From IMG/VR virus record IMGVR_UViG_3300009155_000040, positions 1-64,000 of that record: a stretch of DNA of 64,000 bases; one strand, 5' to 3'. Shown here piece after piece: positions 40,411-52,200 of this stretch. Both the position numbers and the translations under genes were made by a program. The stretch's first letter is position 1; the number at the start of each line of letters is the position of its first letter. This stretch comes from a virus. Under the pieces are notes generated by a model that saw nothing but the letters and a program-made list of their open reading frames with translations, was not told the DNA's origin and did no database searches.

Positions 40411-42543
40411 TTATATTACTGTACTGAATGCAGGTGGTCCGGATCTAATAATATAATTAATTGTTAGATACGGATTCATAATACCCACTGGTTGCGCTAA
40501 TGCAAATGTTGGGTCTGGTTTAGTAACCGGTCCTGAATTATTAAAATACTGTGCTTGACCTGGGGCTGTTGGTCCTAAGCCTGTGGTTGCTGGCGGATTA
40601 ATTGCAGTGTCTACACGTAGCGCAGAATACTGCGTTGTGCCATTTTGGAATGAATGTGTATGTTCCGGTAAATTACCCAGTGTCAATGTTGCAGCACTTT
40701 GCCCTGCATCTCCACCCAATGTTTGTGCTTTTGTGTCAGGCACCCGTCCTGCTGTACCGCCACCGCCATCAATGTAAGATCCTGTAGACAACGGAACTGA
40801 AACTCCGTTATCCATGTTGTCTTTACCAAGAGGAAATCTACCTCTCAAGTCTGGTAATCGATAAGTGTTAAAACCATTTAGTACTGATGAGCCATTGTAA
40901 GTAACTCCTATAGTATCATACAATGCTTGATACTTTGCAATTTCAACTTCAGATCCATCACACAACAAGTATCCGTAAGGAACGTTTGGTCCAGCATACG
41001 GAAGTATTGCTCCGATAGGAACTCCTAAGTCGCCAACAAAGGTATCTCTAGTTTGTTTGTAAAGACCAGTTGATCCAATACTTCTGTAGGTCAATACATA
41101 ATCAGACGGTTTTGAAACTGCAGGAGATGGTTCAGGTTTAGCAGAAATAATATTTGCTGTCAACTGTGTGTTAAAAATCTTTGAATTACTTTCAACCTGT
41201 CCGTCGAATCTAATAATGTTAGTACTGATAACGTCGCCTTGCATTTGGAAGGTTGTAATATTTTTAAGGTTAGTAGCAGTATTGGCATTTCCGCTGATGT
41301 TGCCATCAAGTACTCCTGAAATAGTTTCAGCAATAATTGTTTTTGCTCTAATTTCTTTCCAACGTTTTGACGCTGTTCCTAAATTGTAAGTATCGGTTGT
41401 TTTAGGCTGGGTAGCTGATAGGATCGTTGTTCCTGATATTTCAAGATCAGTGCCGACTCTAAGATTTTTTGTAATTGATACTCCGCCTGCTGTTCTGATA
41501 CTACCATCGCTAAGACTAGTACTTTCATCAGAGTTTGTAATTATTACCGATCCAGTTGTTTTTATGTTACCAATAATATCCAATGCTTCGTCCGGAGTTT
41601 CATTGTTAATACCAACCTTATCATCAATTATTCGGATAATAGCCGTTGCTCTTCCATCAATGTTTGTTTGAAGATCAATACTGCTACCAGTTTGAGAATT
41701 AAAAATTCTTGCAGATGTTGCTGTTGTTGATAATGTAAATGTTCTGTCAGCACCTAATGTTATACCTGTATTATTTGCAATATTAAATCCAGCAGCAGAA
41801 ATTGTATTTGCTGTGTCTGATCTTAAAAAGAATCCAGAATTAACTGTGTCTCCGTTTACAATTAATGCATCGGCAGCAAGAGCTGTTCCGTATAATTTAG
41901 GAAGCAATCCGCCTTCAAAATTTGCAGCTTCTGATAAACTCGGAACGTTAAGATTAATACCAGATTTAATAATTGGGAAGCCATTTAAAATAACTTTAGG
42001 TGTAAACGTATCTTTACTAAAAATAATAACAGGAATGTCAGCAATATAAAATACCAACACACTTCTAGTTGTATTATCACTGTCAGATATTCTTTCTACT
42101 GTAGGACCGTATCTTAAACCATCAATCGAACTTTCGCTCGGACCAACTAAAATCCAACGACCATTTTCTCCTCCAGAGAAAATACGCAACTGTTGATTGG
42201 TCGTGTCAACCCACAATTCGCCAACCTTTGCCGTATCAACTGAAGGTTCGGTTGGACCTTTTTGTATGTTTGACGCTGCCTTCCAACTCGAGTTATCCCA
42301 TATTTGTAAAATACCGTTTGTAGTATCATACCACAATTGGCCTTCTACTGGATTAACCGGTTTATTATCTTCATCGTTGGCAAAATTTTCTAACAGATGT
42401 AAAAAATTCTCTGCAATAATTTGTCCATAGCCTGTTTGATTTCGACCTGGAAATACTAAGGAAGTATCAAAATTTGATGTGTTGTCGTATACCGTAAGGT
42501 CTGTTTTGTTATTACTATCTGAAAATTTAATTGAATATGGCAT
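40411..42543 (-). CDS. Short-tail-fibre-like protein with phage tail collar domain, paralogue 4
   Basis: 710 residues. The shared N-terminal module is present (DTSLVFPGRNQTGYGQ, ENFLHLLENFAND, GQLWYDT). Residues about 530-710 hold a tail collar domain: VPIGAILPYAGPNVPYGYLLCDG, LPDLRGRFPLG, LPEHTHSF and the end MNPYLTINYIIRSG. This is seen in T4 gp12-like and many baseplate-linked fibres. It is the first of the four paralogues after the giant protein and the 213-residue protein. It probably binds the cell surface. Confidence 0.82.
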   Translation of the reverse strand: MPYSIKFSDSNNKTDLTVYDNTSNFDTSLVFPGRNQTGYGQIIAENFLHLLENFANDEDNKPVNPVEGQLWYDTTNGILQIWDNSSWKAASNIQKGPTEPSVDTAKVGELWVDTTNQQLRIFSGGENGRWILVGPSESSIDGLRYGPTVERISDSDNTTRSVLVFYIADIPVIIFSKDTFTPKVILNGFPIIKSGINLNVPSLSEAANFEGGLLPKLYGTALAADALIVNGDTVNSGFFLRSDTANTISAAGFNIANNTGITLGADRTFTLSTTATSARIFNSQTGSSIDLQTNIDGRATAIIRIIDDKVGINNETPDEALDIIGNIKTTGSVIITNSDESTSLSDGSIRTAGGVSITKNLRVGTDLEISGTTILSATQPKTTDTYNLGTASKRWKEIRAKTIIAETISGVLDGNISGNANTATNLKNITTFQMQGDVISTNIIRFDGQVESNSKIFNTQLTANIISAKPEPSPAVSKPSDYVLTYRSIGSTGLYKQTRDTFVGDLGVPIGAILPYAGPNVPYGYLLCDGSEVEIAKYQALYDTIGVTYNGSSVLNGFNTYRLPDLRGRFPLGKDNMDNGVSVPLSTGSYIDGGGGTAGRVPDTKAQTLGGDAGQSAATLTLGNLPEHTHSFQNGTTQYSALRVDTAINPPATTGLGPTAPGQAQYFNNSGPVTKPDPTFALAQPVGIMNPYLTINYIIRSGPPAFSTVI

Positions 42544-42545
42544 GT

Positions 42546-43187
42546 TTAGACCTCAGTGAAACCAGTTAAACTCTGTATGCGGATTGTATAATCAATCTGC
42601 AATAATCTGTTTAAAGATTTTTGTACAGGGTGGAATACTACATGGGTCAACAGTTTGCCGCCCTCTGGATGAAATGATTTTAATCCCAGTTCATCAAATA
42701 CAAAGTTGCCGGATAAATCAACAGAATTATCAAATGCTTCTTGCCCTAACGGTTCACCGTAGTCAAGCAAACAGGTTACAATAATGTCACTGTAAGTTGC
42801 TCCGCTAACATGGCGTATCTCCATTTTATTTCTAATTGGATCTGTATTTTCAATAACGTTTTGATCAACAATTTTGTTATAAGTTTGATTGTATAAGCTA
42901 GAATTAATTCCTATAGTATTCGGAGTCAAATATGTTATCAATCCAGTTGGGTCAACCACTGTGCCGCCAGTGCCGAATACCATTTCATATATGGTTCCGT
43001 TGCCTTGATTTGATAAACTGTTAACCATTGCTACTGACATGTTTTCGTAATGTATAGCATTTCGTTTATCAACAGCAATTTCGCCGGTTTCGGGATACCA
43101 AATTTTGATATGTCCTTCAAAATGGAACCCGCCTGTTTCATTTGGGCGAGTTGTTTGTTGTTTGTTTTGATCGTTATTTTCTGGCAT
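42546..43187 (-). CDS. Virion structural protein, unknown (baseplate or fibre-associated)
   Basis: 213 residues from ATG 43187, chosen because AAGAGA lies 5 bases upstream and the late-promoter-like motif leaves a normal leader; an ATG at 43208 would give 220 residues but sits too close to the motif. The N-terminus is disordered (Asn/Gln/Thr). The core has GGFHFEGHIKIWYPETG and YEMVFGTGGTVVDPTG. Such proteins accompany fibre genes in aquatic T4-like phages as I recall. It ends 2 bases before the collar fibre gene. Confidence 0.6.
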   Translation of the reverse strand: MPENNDQNKQQTTRPNETGGFHFEGHIKIWYPETGEIAVDKRNAIHYENMSVAMVNSLSNQGNGTIYEMVFGTGGTVVDPTGLITYLTPNTIGINSSLYNQTYNKIVDQNVIENTDPIRNKMEIRHVSGATYSDIIVTCLLDYGEPLGQEAFDNSVDLSGNFVFDELGLKSFHPEGGKLLTHVVFHPVQKSLNRLLQIDYTIRIQSLTGFTEV

Positions 43188-43213
43188 GTTAGTCTCTTGT
43201 GATTCCATAGTAG

Positions 43214-43221
43214 TATTTATT
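43214..43221 (-). promoter_or_regulatory. Late-promoter-like motif AATAAATA at the end of the giant gene
   Basis: The reverse complement reads GAATAAATAC, one mismatch from the core, and contains the stop codon of the giant gene (GAA TAA). It is placed 26 bases before the ATG at 43187 and may start the fibre transcript. Confidence 0.45.
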
Positions 43222-46200
43222 CGGGCAGTCTAGTAGTCTTTTTAGCTATGAACGCAGCAATAGGAGTACTGTTTTCTAACAATGTAATACCCTTGCTGAC
43301 TGTTGTAGCACCTTTTTCGTACCAAATATTGCCTACCTTTTTAATAATTGAAATTCTAGTTCCGGCTGGTATTTTAGATGTTAGTCTAATGTACGGACTA
43401 ACTCCATCTACTGAAAAATCAGCTTCTAAAACAACGTCCGAGGACGGACTAGATGCTCCTAGTGACTCATCGTATACTTGTAGAGAATCTTTTCTCAATC
43501 TTTCTCCGCCAGCAAATACTTCAAATTCATCACAAGGTCCGTATTCTTCTGGTATAGTAACAGTTGTTGCTGTAGTCCATATTCTGCTAGATTTCGTTGG
43601 GATAAAATCTAACGGGCCAACTAACAATGTGCTTCCGTCGCTTATAAAGTCTAATTTATTTTGACTTTCTTTGTAAGGAATTGTTTCATTTCTGCCAATA
43701 TCAACTACAAAACTTCCTGCACTATGAATAGGTGCAATAGCTGTTCCGCTAACTCCACGTCTTAATTGAGTTAGCGTATTGCCAGTTTTTTGTAGATATT
43801 CAATTCTTTCACTGTTAATTATCAAAGTTCCAGGAATGTTTCTTTCTCTCATGGGTTCTGATAACGTTGACGCATCTGTCACAACAATCTCTTGATCGTA
43901 ATATGTTAACTCTTTGGTTAGAGTAACTGTACTGTCAACACTGTATCGTTTGAAAGAATAACCGTTTAACATATCTTTGTGTATTTCATATGCGCTCGGT
44001 GATCTATATATTTTAGAACCAAATAATACTATTTTAATAGTATCATCAGTTGTTGTGGAGTCTTTCAAGTAGACAACACCACGCGGTAGAGAAACATAAA
44101 ACTCTCTGTCCTGAACAAGTCGTTCTCCGTTTTTGTATACCCATACATAACTAGCATCCAATGGTGCAAATCCTAACTGATAGTTAATTTTTCCGCCAAC
44201 ATATTCGTCGGACACTATTTCCATTGACGGATATTCACTAAACCAAGTAATTTTGATAATGTCATTATCTGTTTCGTTTGTTGTTGACATTGGGAGCGTA
44301 CTGTTTAAAGTTAATATTGTAGCTGTTGAATCTGTTGAAATTGTATATTCAGCTCTAAAATCATTTTCAATCTTAATAGTATCGCCCTCGGACATGTCCT
44401 TAGTGATTATCAACTGTTTTGTCGGGCCGTTGTAGATATAATCTTTAACAAACTCTGTTAACTCGTTATTAACAAAAACTTTTATGTTAGAAGATAATAC
44501 TGTACCAGCACCTTCGAGAGGGTCTACTCCAATAACAAAAGTATTTGTTACGCCGTCATATATTGCTGATATAGTATCCACACCTTGCAGTATTGTTCCA
44601 TTAAGTTCAACCACAACTGATGCAACGACCGATCCTTTTGATTGAATGCTTAAATCAGCGATTTCAAAGCTTCGTGTGCTTCCTTCAAATTCAAATTCTT
44701 GTGAATGCACTCTAACAATGCCTGAGGATGTTGCGCCTGGGCCTATTGATAGAATTTTAATAACTGAGTTGGCCAATGGGGTTGTTCCAAATTGTATCAA
44801 TGTTTTTTCTAATGTGTCTACTACATTCGTGCTGTTGATAAACCCGGTATCTTCGTAAATTCCGTTAACCGATACTGAAACCATATCTGTGTCTTTAAAA
44901 TTTGCATTGGTCAAGAATAAATTCGTTTCACCGTCTGCAATAAACTCCTGATAATCTAACAATGCAACACCGCCAATTCCAAAAGATATTAATTCAATAA
45001 GCATTCCTGTTGTAGGTGCTGTATTAAACAATACTTCATTGGATACAAAATCTATAGAGTAATCAAAAGAAGATGTTCCTTGATACTCTTTTTTGTTTTT
45101 GTCAACATACACCAATAATGAATTAGATTCAAATATGTTTAAACCTATTTTAAATATTGTATCGCTACCGTTACCTACTAGTGTTTTAGTCTGTAGAGGT
45201 GCAGCACCGTCGCTATCTGTTGTAAACACTTTAATGCTAACGCTGTCAAGAATCTGTCCTGGGATATTCTCTTCAGGAGCAGGTACTTGATCTGGTCCGA
45301 TCAACTTACCGCCGTCGATGGTTATATCTTCTGCTCGTGTTCCTGTTGCAGTAATATATGCCGGACCCATTGCTGCAAACGACCCGCCGCTGAGTTTAGT
45401 ATCTAATAAATTAGTGTCGTTAATTGTAACAGATCCATCACTGTCAACTGTTCTAAAAATTAATGTATCGCCGGCATTGGTGTGAACATACTCGCCAATT
45501 TCAACTACCTTAGTAGAGCCGTCGCCAATAAACGTAGGCATTAGTGCATTTGGATCAGTTCCTACCACTCCGTCAATTCTAACTGTTGGCTGGTTAGAAA
45601 TAATTGGTTCGTAGACCACTGTGGGTGCTGTATCATCTCCTAATGTCTGTATTGTCTTTGGTGAGCGGCCTAGTCCGGATCCTGTTCTCTTTAGATATAC
45701 ATTTATTTCTTTTCCATCTAATGGTGTAAACGGTAATGTAATATTTGTTGTGCTACCATCGCAGACAACATAAAAATCAGCACTTGATTCAACGCTGTCC
45801 CATGCATCGGTAAACCACGGTAACGCATCCCAGCCACCTGTTACGTCAAAGGTCGTTCCTTGTACCTGTACTCCGCCATAGTCTATACCTGTCATTAACT
45901 GTCCAAGGTCTTTGCCTTTCATTCCAGTTAATGGATAGTAGTATTTGCTGATCCTGTTAACACTGTCTAATAATTCATCATTTTTTACATAATAAATTTC
46001 AATTAAGTCGCCTAGATATCCAGTGGCTACATTTGGACCTGCTGGAACTTCTGTGAATATAATTTTACCTTTTAGTAAAGAGAATGTGTCAGTGCTTGAT
46101 TTAAACAACGTGATATTGTATTCGTTGCTCAATACCACTTGGTTATTTTTTAACACCTGAATTTGACTCTTATCTCGCGTTGGAGCATAAGCCAATTCAA

Positions 46201-49200
46201 ATGTTGCACTGTATCCGTTAGCTCTAAATTGTTGGAAATTATCTAGAGAAGATAATAAACCAGTTTTAGTAAATCTGTCAAATTTTATTCCTAGATTAAA
46301 TGTTCTAGCTTTTGTATTTCCGATAATTGCCACAGCAGTTGCAGTATTGTCGCTTGATCCATTACCGCCAACTAATGATATAGTCGGAGCTGATGTAAAA
46401 CCTGTTCCTGAATTTATTATCGAAACACCTGATACTTTGCCATTAGAAATGTACGCTTTAGCAACAACTCCGGTTCCGTCTCCTGTAATTAATACATTTG
46501 GAGCTTGAACATACCCGCTTCCAGGATTTGAAATTTTTATAGAAACAATTTCATATGTGTGATTATCAAGCCACGATCTCCATGGGTAGGCCAATGATGT
46601 TTCGTCAGATGCTGTTACAGGTAATATTTTTCCTTCTGCTACTGAGAATGTAGGTGGCAAATCAAAATCGGTATTGGCTGATCCAACACGATCTATTTTT
46701 TCGTAATTGCTGATATATTCTCGAATTGTGGTTCTATACGGCTTAACTTCGTTTATGTATTCTTGATAACTTTCAAGGTTATCGTTTTTGTAATTAAGTT
46801 TTTCTTTTAATTCTCCGACATAATGAGTAGCATTTAAGAAACTTGTTTTAAATGCCCAGTCGATATACTGTTGTTCTGCAAGTGCATATCGAACTGATGT
46901 AAAGAATAATTTATTCCATTCGTTTTCATATTCGCCAATGAATAAAAATTCTTTGATACGCTGTAAAATAATTCTTAATTCTTTGCTGTTGTCGATGTCA
47001 TAGGAATCGGTGTCAAAAGAAACAGTATTGTCAAAGCCAATACCGGACAATTTATTATTCCAAAGAGATTCTGCTAACTGAATAGTTCCTGTGCCGCGGC
47101 CAACTAATTTGTACCTAGCAAAGAATTCTGCACTATCAGAAACTCTTTCAAATACTGCCCAGTCTCCGGTATCATATTGCTTTGCTCTGATCAAATCGCC
47201 AATTTTGGTAGTAAGTAGTGGCTCATAACTTATATCTGGGATTTCTGTTGTGATTCTAGTTTTTATAGAATAGCCTTCGGCCCACCAGTCATATGCATAT
47301 CCGTATCGAGTAGTGTCAAATGCTTGCGCTCTACTTCTATAAAATGTTTGACGCTCATTGTCCCAAGAATAAATTCCCCAGAATCCTTTAGTTGTTTCGT
47401 CAGATGTAACCAACACAGCAAATTGTCTTACGCTGGCTGTTGCTTCACTGTATTTTTTACCTTTTGAGACTACGGTCACTGATGCAATTCTGCCTTGGTT
47501 ATCAAGAACAGCCGTTGCCGATGCACCGTTACCGTCGCCATAAATGCTTACGGCAGGCGTTACTCGATATCCAAATCCTGGATCTAAAATGTCGATAGAG
47601 GATATTTGATTATTTGAAATATTAACTCTTAATGTGGCCTGTTTCACACGAGTTGTACCAACTGTCTGCAATGCTTCGTAAGTGTCTACCGCTTGGTCGT
47701 ATAGATTTAATGCCTGATCGGGCGGCATATCTATTAAATTTAAATCTTCAATCAGTATCTGATCAGCCCAAGGTTGTTGTAATAAAAATTCATTTACCTT
47801 TGTTACAATTATTTTTAGTATAGGCGCACGGTTAACAAACATGCTTTGTCTTGGTCTAAAACTCAATCCATACTTTTGTTTGGCTGGTAAGTTAGGGTCG
47901 GGCACCGGGCCGCCCTGTGAATCAACACCAATCAAACTGTCTAACCATTTAGTTTCTAATGCTTCTGTCGGTCTACTTAATATATGGTCTTCTGTTAACA
48001 GTTGGTATTCGTTATGTATTGGATTTAATTTATCGCTATTTTTAAAATACTGTATGTTCAATACCGCAGTATCCGACGACATGATTGATTTAAAATTATA
48101 AGCTATAAATTTATCGGAATCAATCAATGCAATGTGTGCAATTCCTGATGCAGCCGGATTGGTAATATACGACGAAACCGTAGCAGATGAAATTTCCCTG
48201 CCTGGCATGTTTTCAGGTACTGTTGTTTTATTTTTAACCCAGTAAAAGTATAAAGTTCCAGAAATTTCGCCTGTGGTTGGATTGTATAATTCTTTAACAG
48301 AATATACTGTATCATCTGGATATTTAGGTTGCCCTGAGATACCTAGCGCCAATCCTTCTGTAGTGTCTGCTACAATAGACCATTCGCTTGGTAATAATCT
48401 AGTTTGTACCCATTCATAAACATCAACGCTTGACCCTTCTACTAGACCGTTCCAGTTGCTGGTCTTGTATGCAATGTCGCCTTGTTCATAATATTTCCAC
48501 TTGACTCTAGAAAGATCCCACCATAGTTTTCCAACATTTTTTTCTGCCCAAGCTGTTGTCGAATCAACTGCTTGATTGTCTGTGCCTATTGTATAAGTTG
48601 CTGGGTCATATAGTGTTTTGAATTTAATTTCTTTTTCAGCTGAATTAAGTATTTTTAATTTTGAATGGTCAACATAATCAATGTCTTGTACTTTGACATT
48701 TTTAACCGTGTCGTACATTGAAATGCTTTTAACTTTTCTTACATCAACCAATGGTTTCTGCTGTTCTAAAATTTCCCACGAATTAACCGACGGGTCTTTA
48801 GTAAACAATCTCACAGTACCAATCATTGGACCATCAAACAACACACTCGATCCAGTGTTAACTGGTGCTCGGTAATCTGGTGATCCGACAGCAATTTCAG
48901 AATCAGTACAGTCTAAAGTATAACCAAAAGACTCGTACGGTGATGCTTCGATTTCTAATTTTTCAACTAGGAAGAATTGATCATTTTTCTTTTCAAATAC
49001 GTAGACGCCGCCGGCATATCCTGAACGTTCAACGAATCTAGTTCTGCCTTGATCAAAAGTAGTTTCTTTAGTCGAATCTAATTTTGCCAGTACAGTGAAC
49101 GGTGTATTCTTAGAACCAATTGCAATTCTGTTACCAGACGAGCTAATTGAAACATTTTGTCCAAAGAATTCATTAGGATATTTTTCAAAACTTTCTAATT

Positions 49201-52200
49201 TTTGTTTTAATCTATATTCTATTGATTCTAAACTGTCTGTTTTAAACACATACGCAGAACCTTGATTTTGAAAATTGACATCTGCTTTTGGACTAGAAAT
49301 GATCAATGTAGATCCGGTATAATCTAAATCGGCCGAATAACCAAATTGATCTCCAACATTGATATCGGGTGTGCCTCCTGCGGTAATTTCTAAAGATCCT
49401 GTAGCAGTGGTTAAGGCTACTACACCGCTTCCAAAGGTTCTGCTGACTTTTATTTTTCCATTAACTCCGTATTGTAGAATTTCTTTAACATAATATGTTG
49501 TGCCAGAAATTAATCCGCCAAACGACACGCCTGTAACCAGTAGAGGCATGTTTATTACAATGCCTGTGGTATTCTTTAATACTATTGAATTGTCAACGCT
49601 AGAAGTTACAATTGCACGTGAATTTACTACTGAAGGAGTATCATCTATTAATACCAATGATCCAGCATCAATCGTTTGTATTAAATTGTATTTGTCATCG
49701 GTGTCTCTTTTGTAAACAAAGACTTTACCAGAAGCTTGTGCGCTGCTGTCACCGACATCATCCCATCCGGCATTGCTCGGGTCTACCCCCACTTCGCTAG
49801 ACGAGTCTGCAAGTTGATAATAGTTGTCTTGATATTTTACTACATCATCTTGATTGTAGATAATATCAGACTTCCACCAGCCTCTATAATTTTCAAAATA
49901 TTGGCCATCACTATTCGGAGCTCCGACTACTAACACTGTGCCATCGCCGCTGGTAGCTAATGTAGTACCAAACTCGTCACCATCTTTGATTATTTCAACA
50001 TCAAAATTTACACTCGAACCATCAGACCCTAATGCAATCTGTTGAGGTAGTGCAAAATCAGTATTGTCTATATTCAAGATTTCCCAACTTACAGAGTCGT
50101 CGCCAAGTGTGGTTCCTTTAAACAGATACACTCTGCCTTTATTTCCAAATGCCGCTTTAGCGGCCACTGATGCATAGTAAGTAGTGCCAGACTGACTGAT
50201 TGTTATTTCAGAACCAAAGGTTTCATTGTCTATTGGTCGAGGACTTAGATATGAATTAGTAATTTGCCAACGCTGTCCAGTCCAGTGGTACACTGAAATC
50301 ATACCTTGTTTTGTAAAGCCCGAACTAGTACCAGACGTGGTTACTGGAATTATTCCTTGCGGAAGCCACACGGTTGATGTTGAGTTTGGATACGGCGGTG
50401 TTGCTAAAGATACTTGAGCAACCCACAATCTGTTATCCCACTCTACAATCTCATTTGGTGCATACGCAGTTAAAGGATTAAATGTTCCTTTATAATAGCT
50501 TTTGAGAGATCCTGCAAGTGGAGATCCAACAATTAATTGTTTACCGTCTGGGCTAAGAGCCATTGCTTTGCCGAACGATCCGGTGACACTTGGTCTAATG
50601 CTTTCGGCCGGAGTTAATACCTGTGTAACTCCGATGCCGTTTAATGACTGGGCATACACCATCACATATCCAGTATCTGGGATGCTGGCAAATGTTTGAC
50701 GTGTTAGCGAGTTGTAAACTACCCTAGTTCCTAAATGTGACGGCTCTGCAATTCCAGCATCGATCAATTCTTTAGTAACAAATTGTTTTTTCTTTTTTAT
50801 TACTTCCCAGCCAGTTGTTGTATTATTATCAATCCATACTGTTGAACCAGTTTTTAATAAAGCTGCTTGCTGAGGACTCAATTGTTCATAGTTAGCAAAT
50901 CTTGCTTCTGTGAATAGATTTAAATTAACAATTGAACTGCCGTCCCATTCTGGTGGTTGAGCTTTTGCCGATACTTCTACTGTGATAGTTCTTGGAGTTG
51001 CAGAAACTATTTTAAAGAATCCAGTTAAATTAACAATGTCTTTAATACCAACAATGTCGTCAATTTTACACTCGTGGAATCTTCCTAATTCAATTGTAAC
51101 TTTAGTTTTTTCTTTTGTAATGTTTGTAATAATCAAAATTGGAGATTGATTATATCGCAATACTGTCCACGAATAGTTGTCAAAGGTAATCCAAACATTG
51201 TCATTTTCATTAAAATTAGCAATATCTAAATCCAATATCGAATCTCGAGAGGAAATTATAAAATTTACTTGATCTGTTTTTACATAACCCGGAGTGCGAG
51301 AAAGCAACAGATCATCTGTAGTAGGATTGATATCGACTGAATATTTGTCAGGATCAATTGTAAAATCAGTTTTAAGTACTCTATAATATTGGTCGGAAAT
51401 AGAATCTGATATTTCGTTTGCAATAATAATAGGTTGAGGATTAATTACAAAGCTGTCTTTGTTTAGAGTCATCTCAACTTCTCTTAGTTGATCAACTCCT
51501 CCTAACCTACCAACTCTAAACGCCCATTCTTCTTTAAGGTCTACACTGCCTGCTGCAGAATTGCTGAGTTTATCAAATACTTTTGTTATCGAGTTTGCTG
51601 TTCCTTTCTCTTTAATAAAGCCTTGATACAATTGAAATTGTGTAACAGAATCTTCTGCTAAATTTTGTAAGTATTCTCTTTCTTGATAGCCAATCGAATG
51701 TCTGGCTAGATTTCTTTGATTGTTTCCTAGTCCGTCTGCAGAAACTTCAAAGTAATCTTCAAATTGATTAATTTTGTAATCGAAGTTTGATACTAATTGT
51801 TTCTTCGGATCGCTGTCAAGTTTGGTCCAATAGGTATCGTCAAAAGATTCTACTCCTATCTGATTTGTTAAACTTGTCCAGTTATAACTTCTATAAGAAA
51901 CAATGTCTCCAGATTTATAATCTGTAAACGGTTGCCATTTCTGAATGTTTACATTGTCGAATAAGAAACCCGGACTTGTGTAATCTCCATCCCAATCTAC
52001 TGTTACAAAGCCTTGAGTTTTGATACGATCCTGTCTATATCCTGTAGTCTTGTCATAGATAACATCGTTGAAAACGGTTCTGTCGCTGAATATTACTACA
52101 TGCTCTTTAAGAACAAAATAAACTTTTAAGAAATAAATTCCGTTGGTTGTATTAACTGTTTCTACAGTTATGGATTGGAATCCTCTATTAACATTAATAT

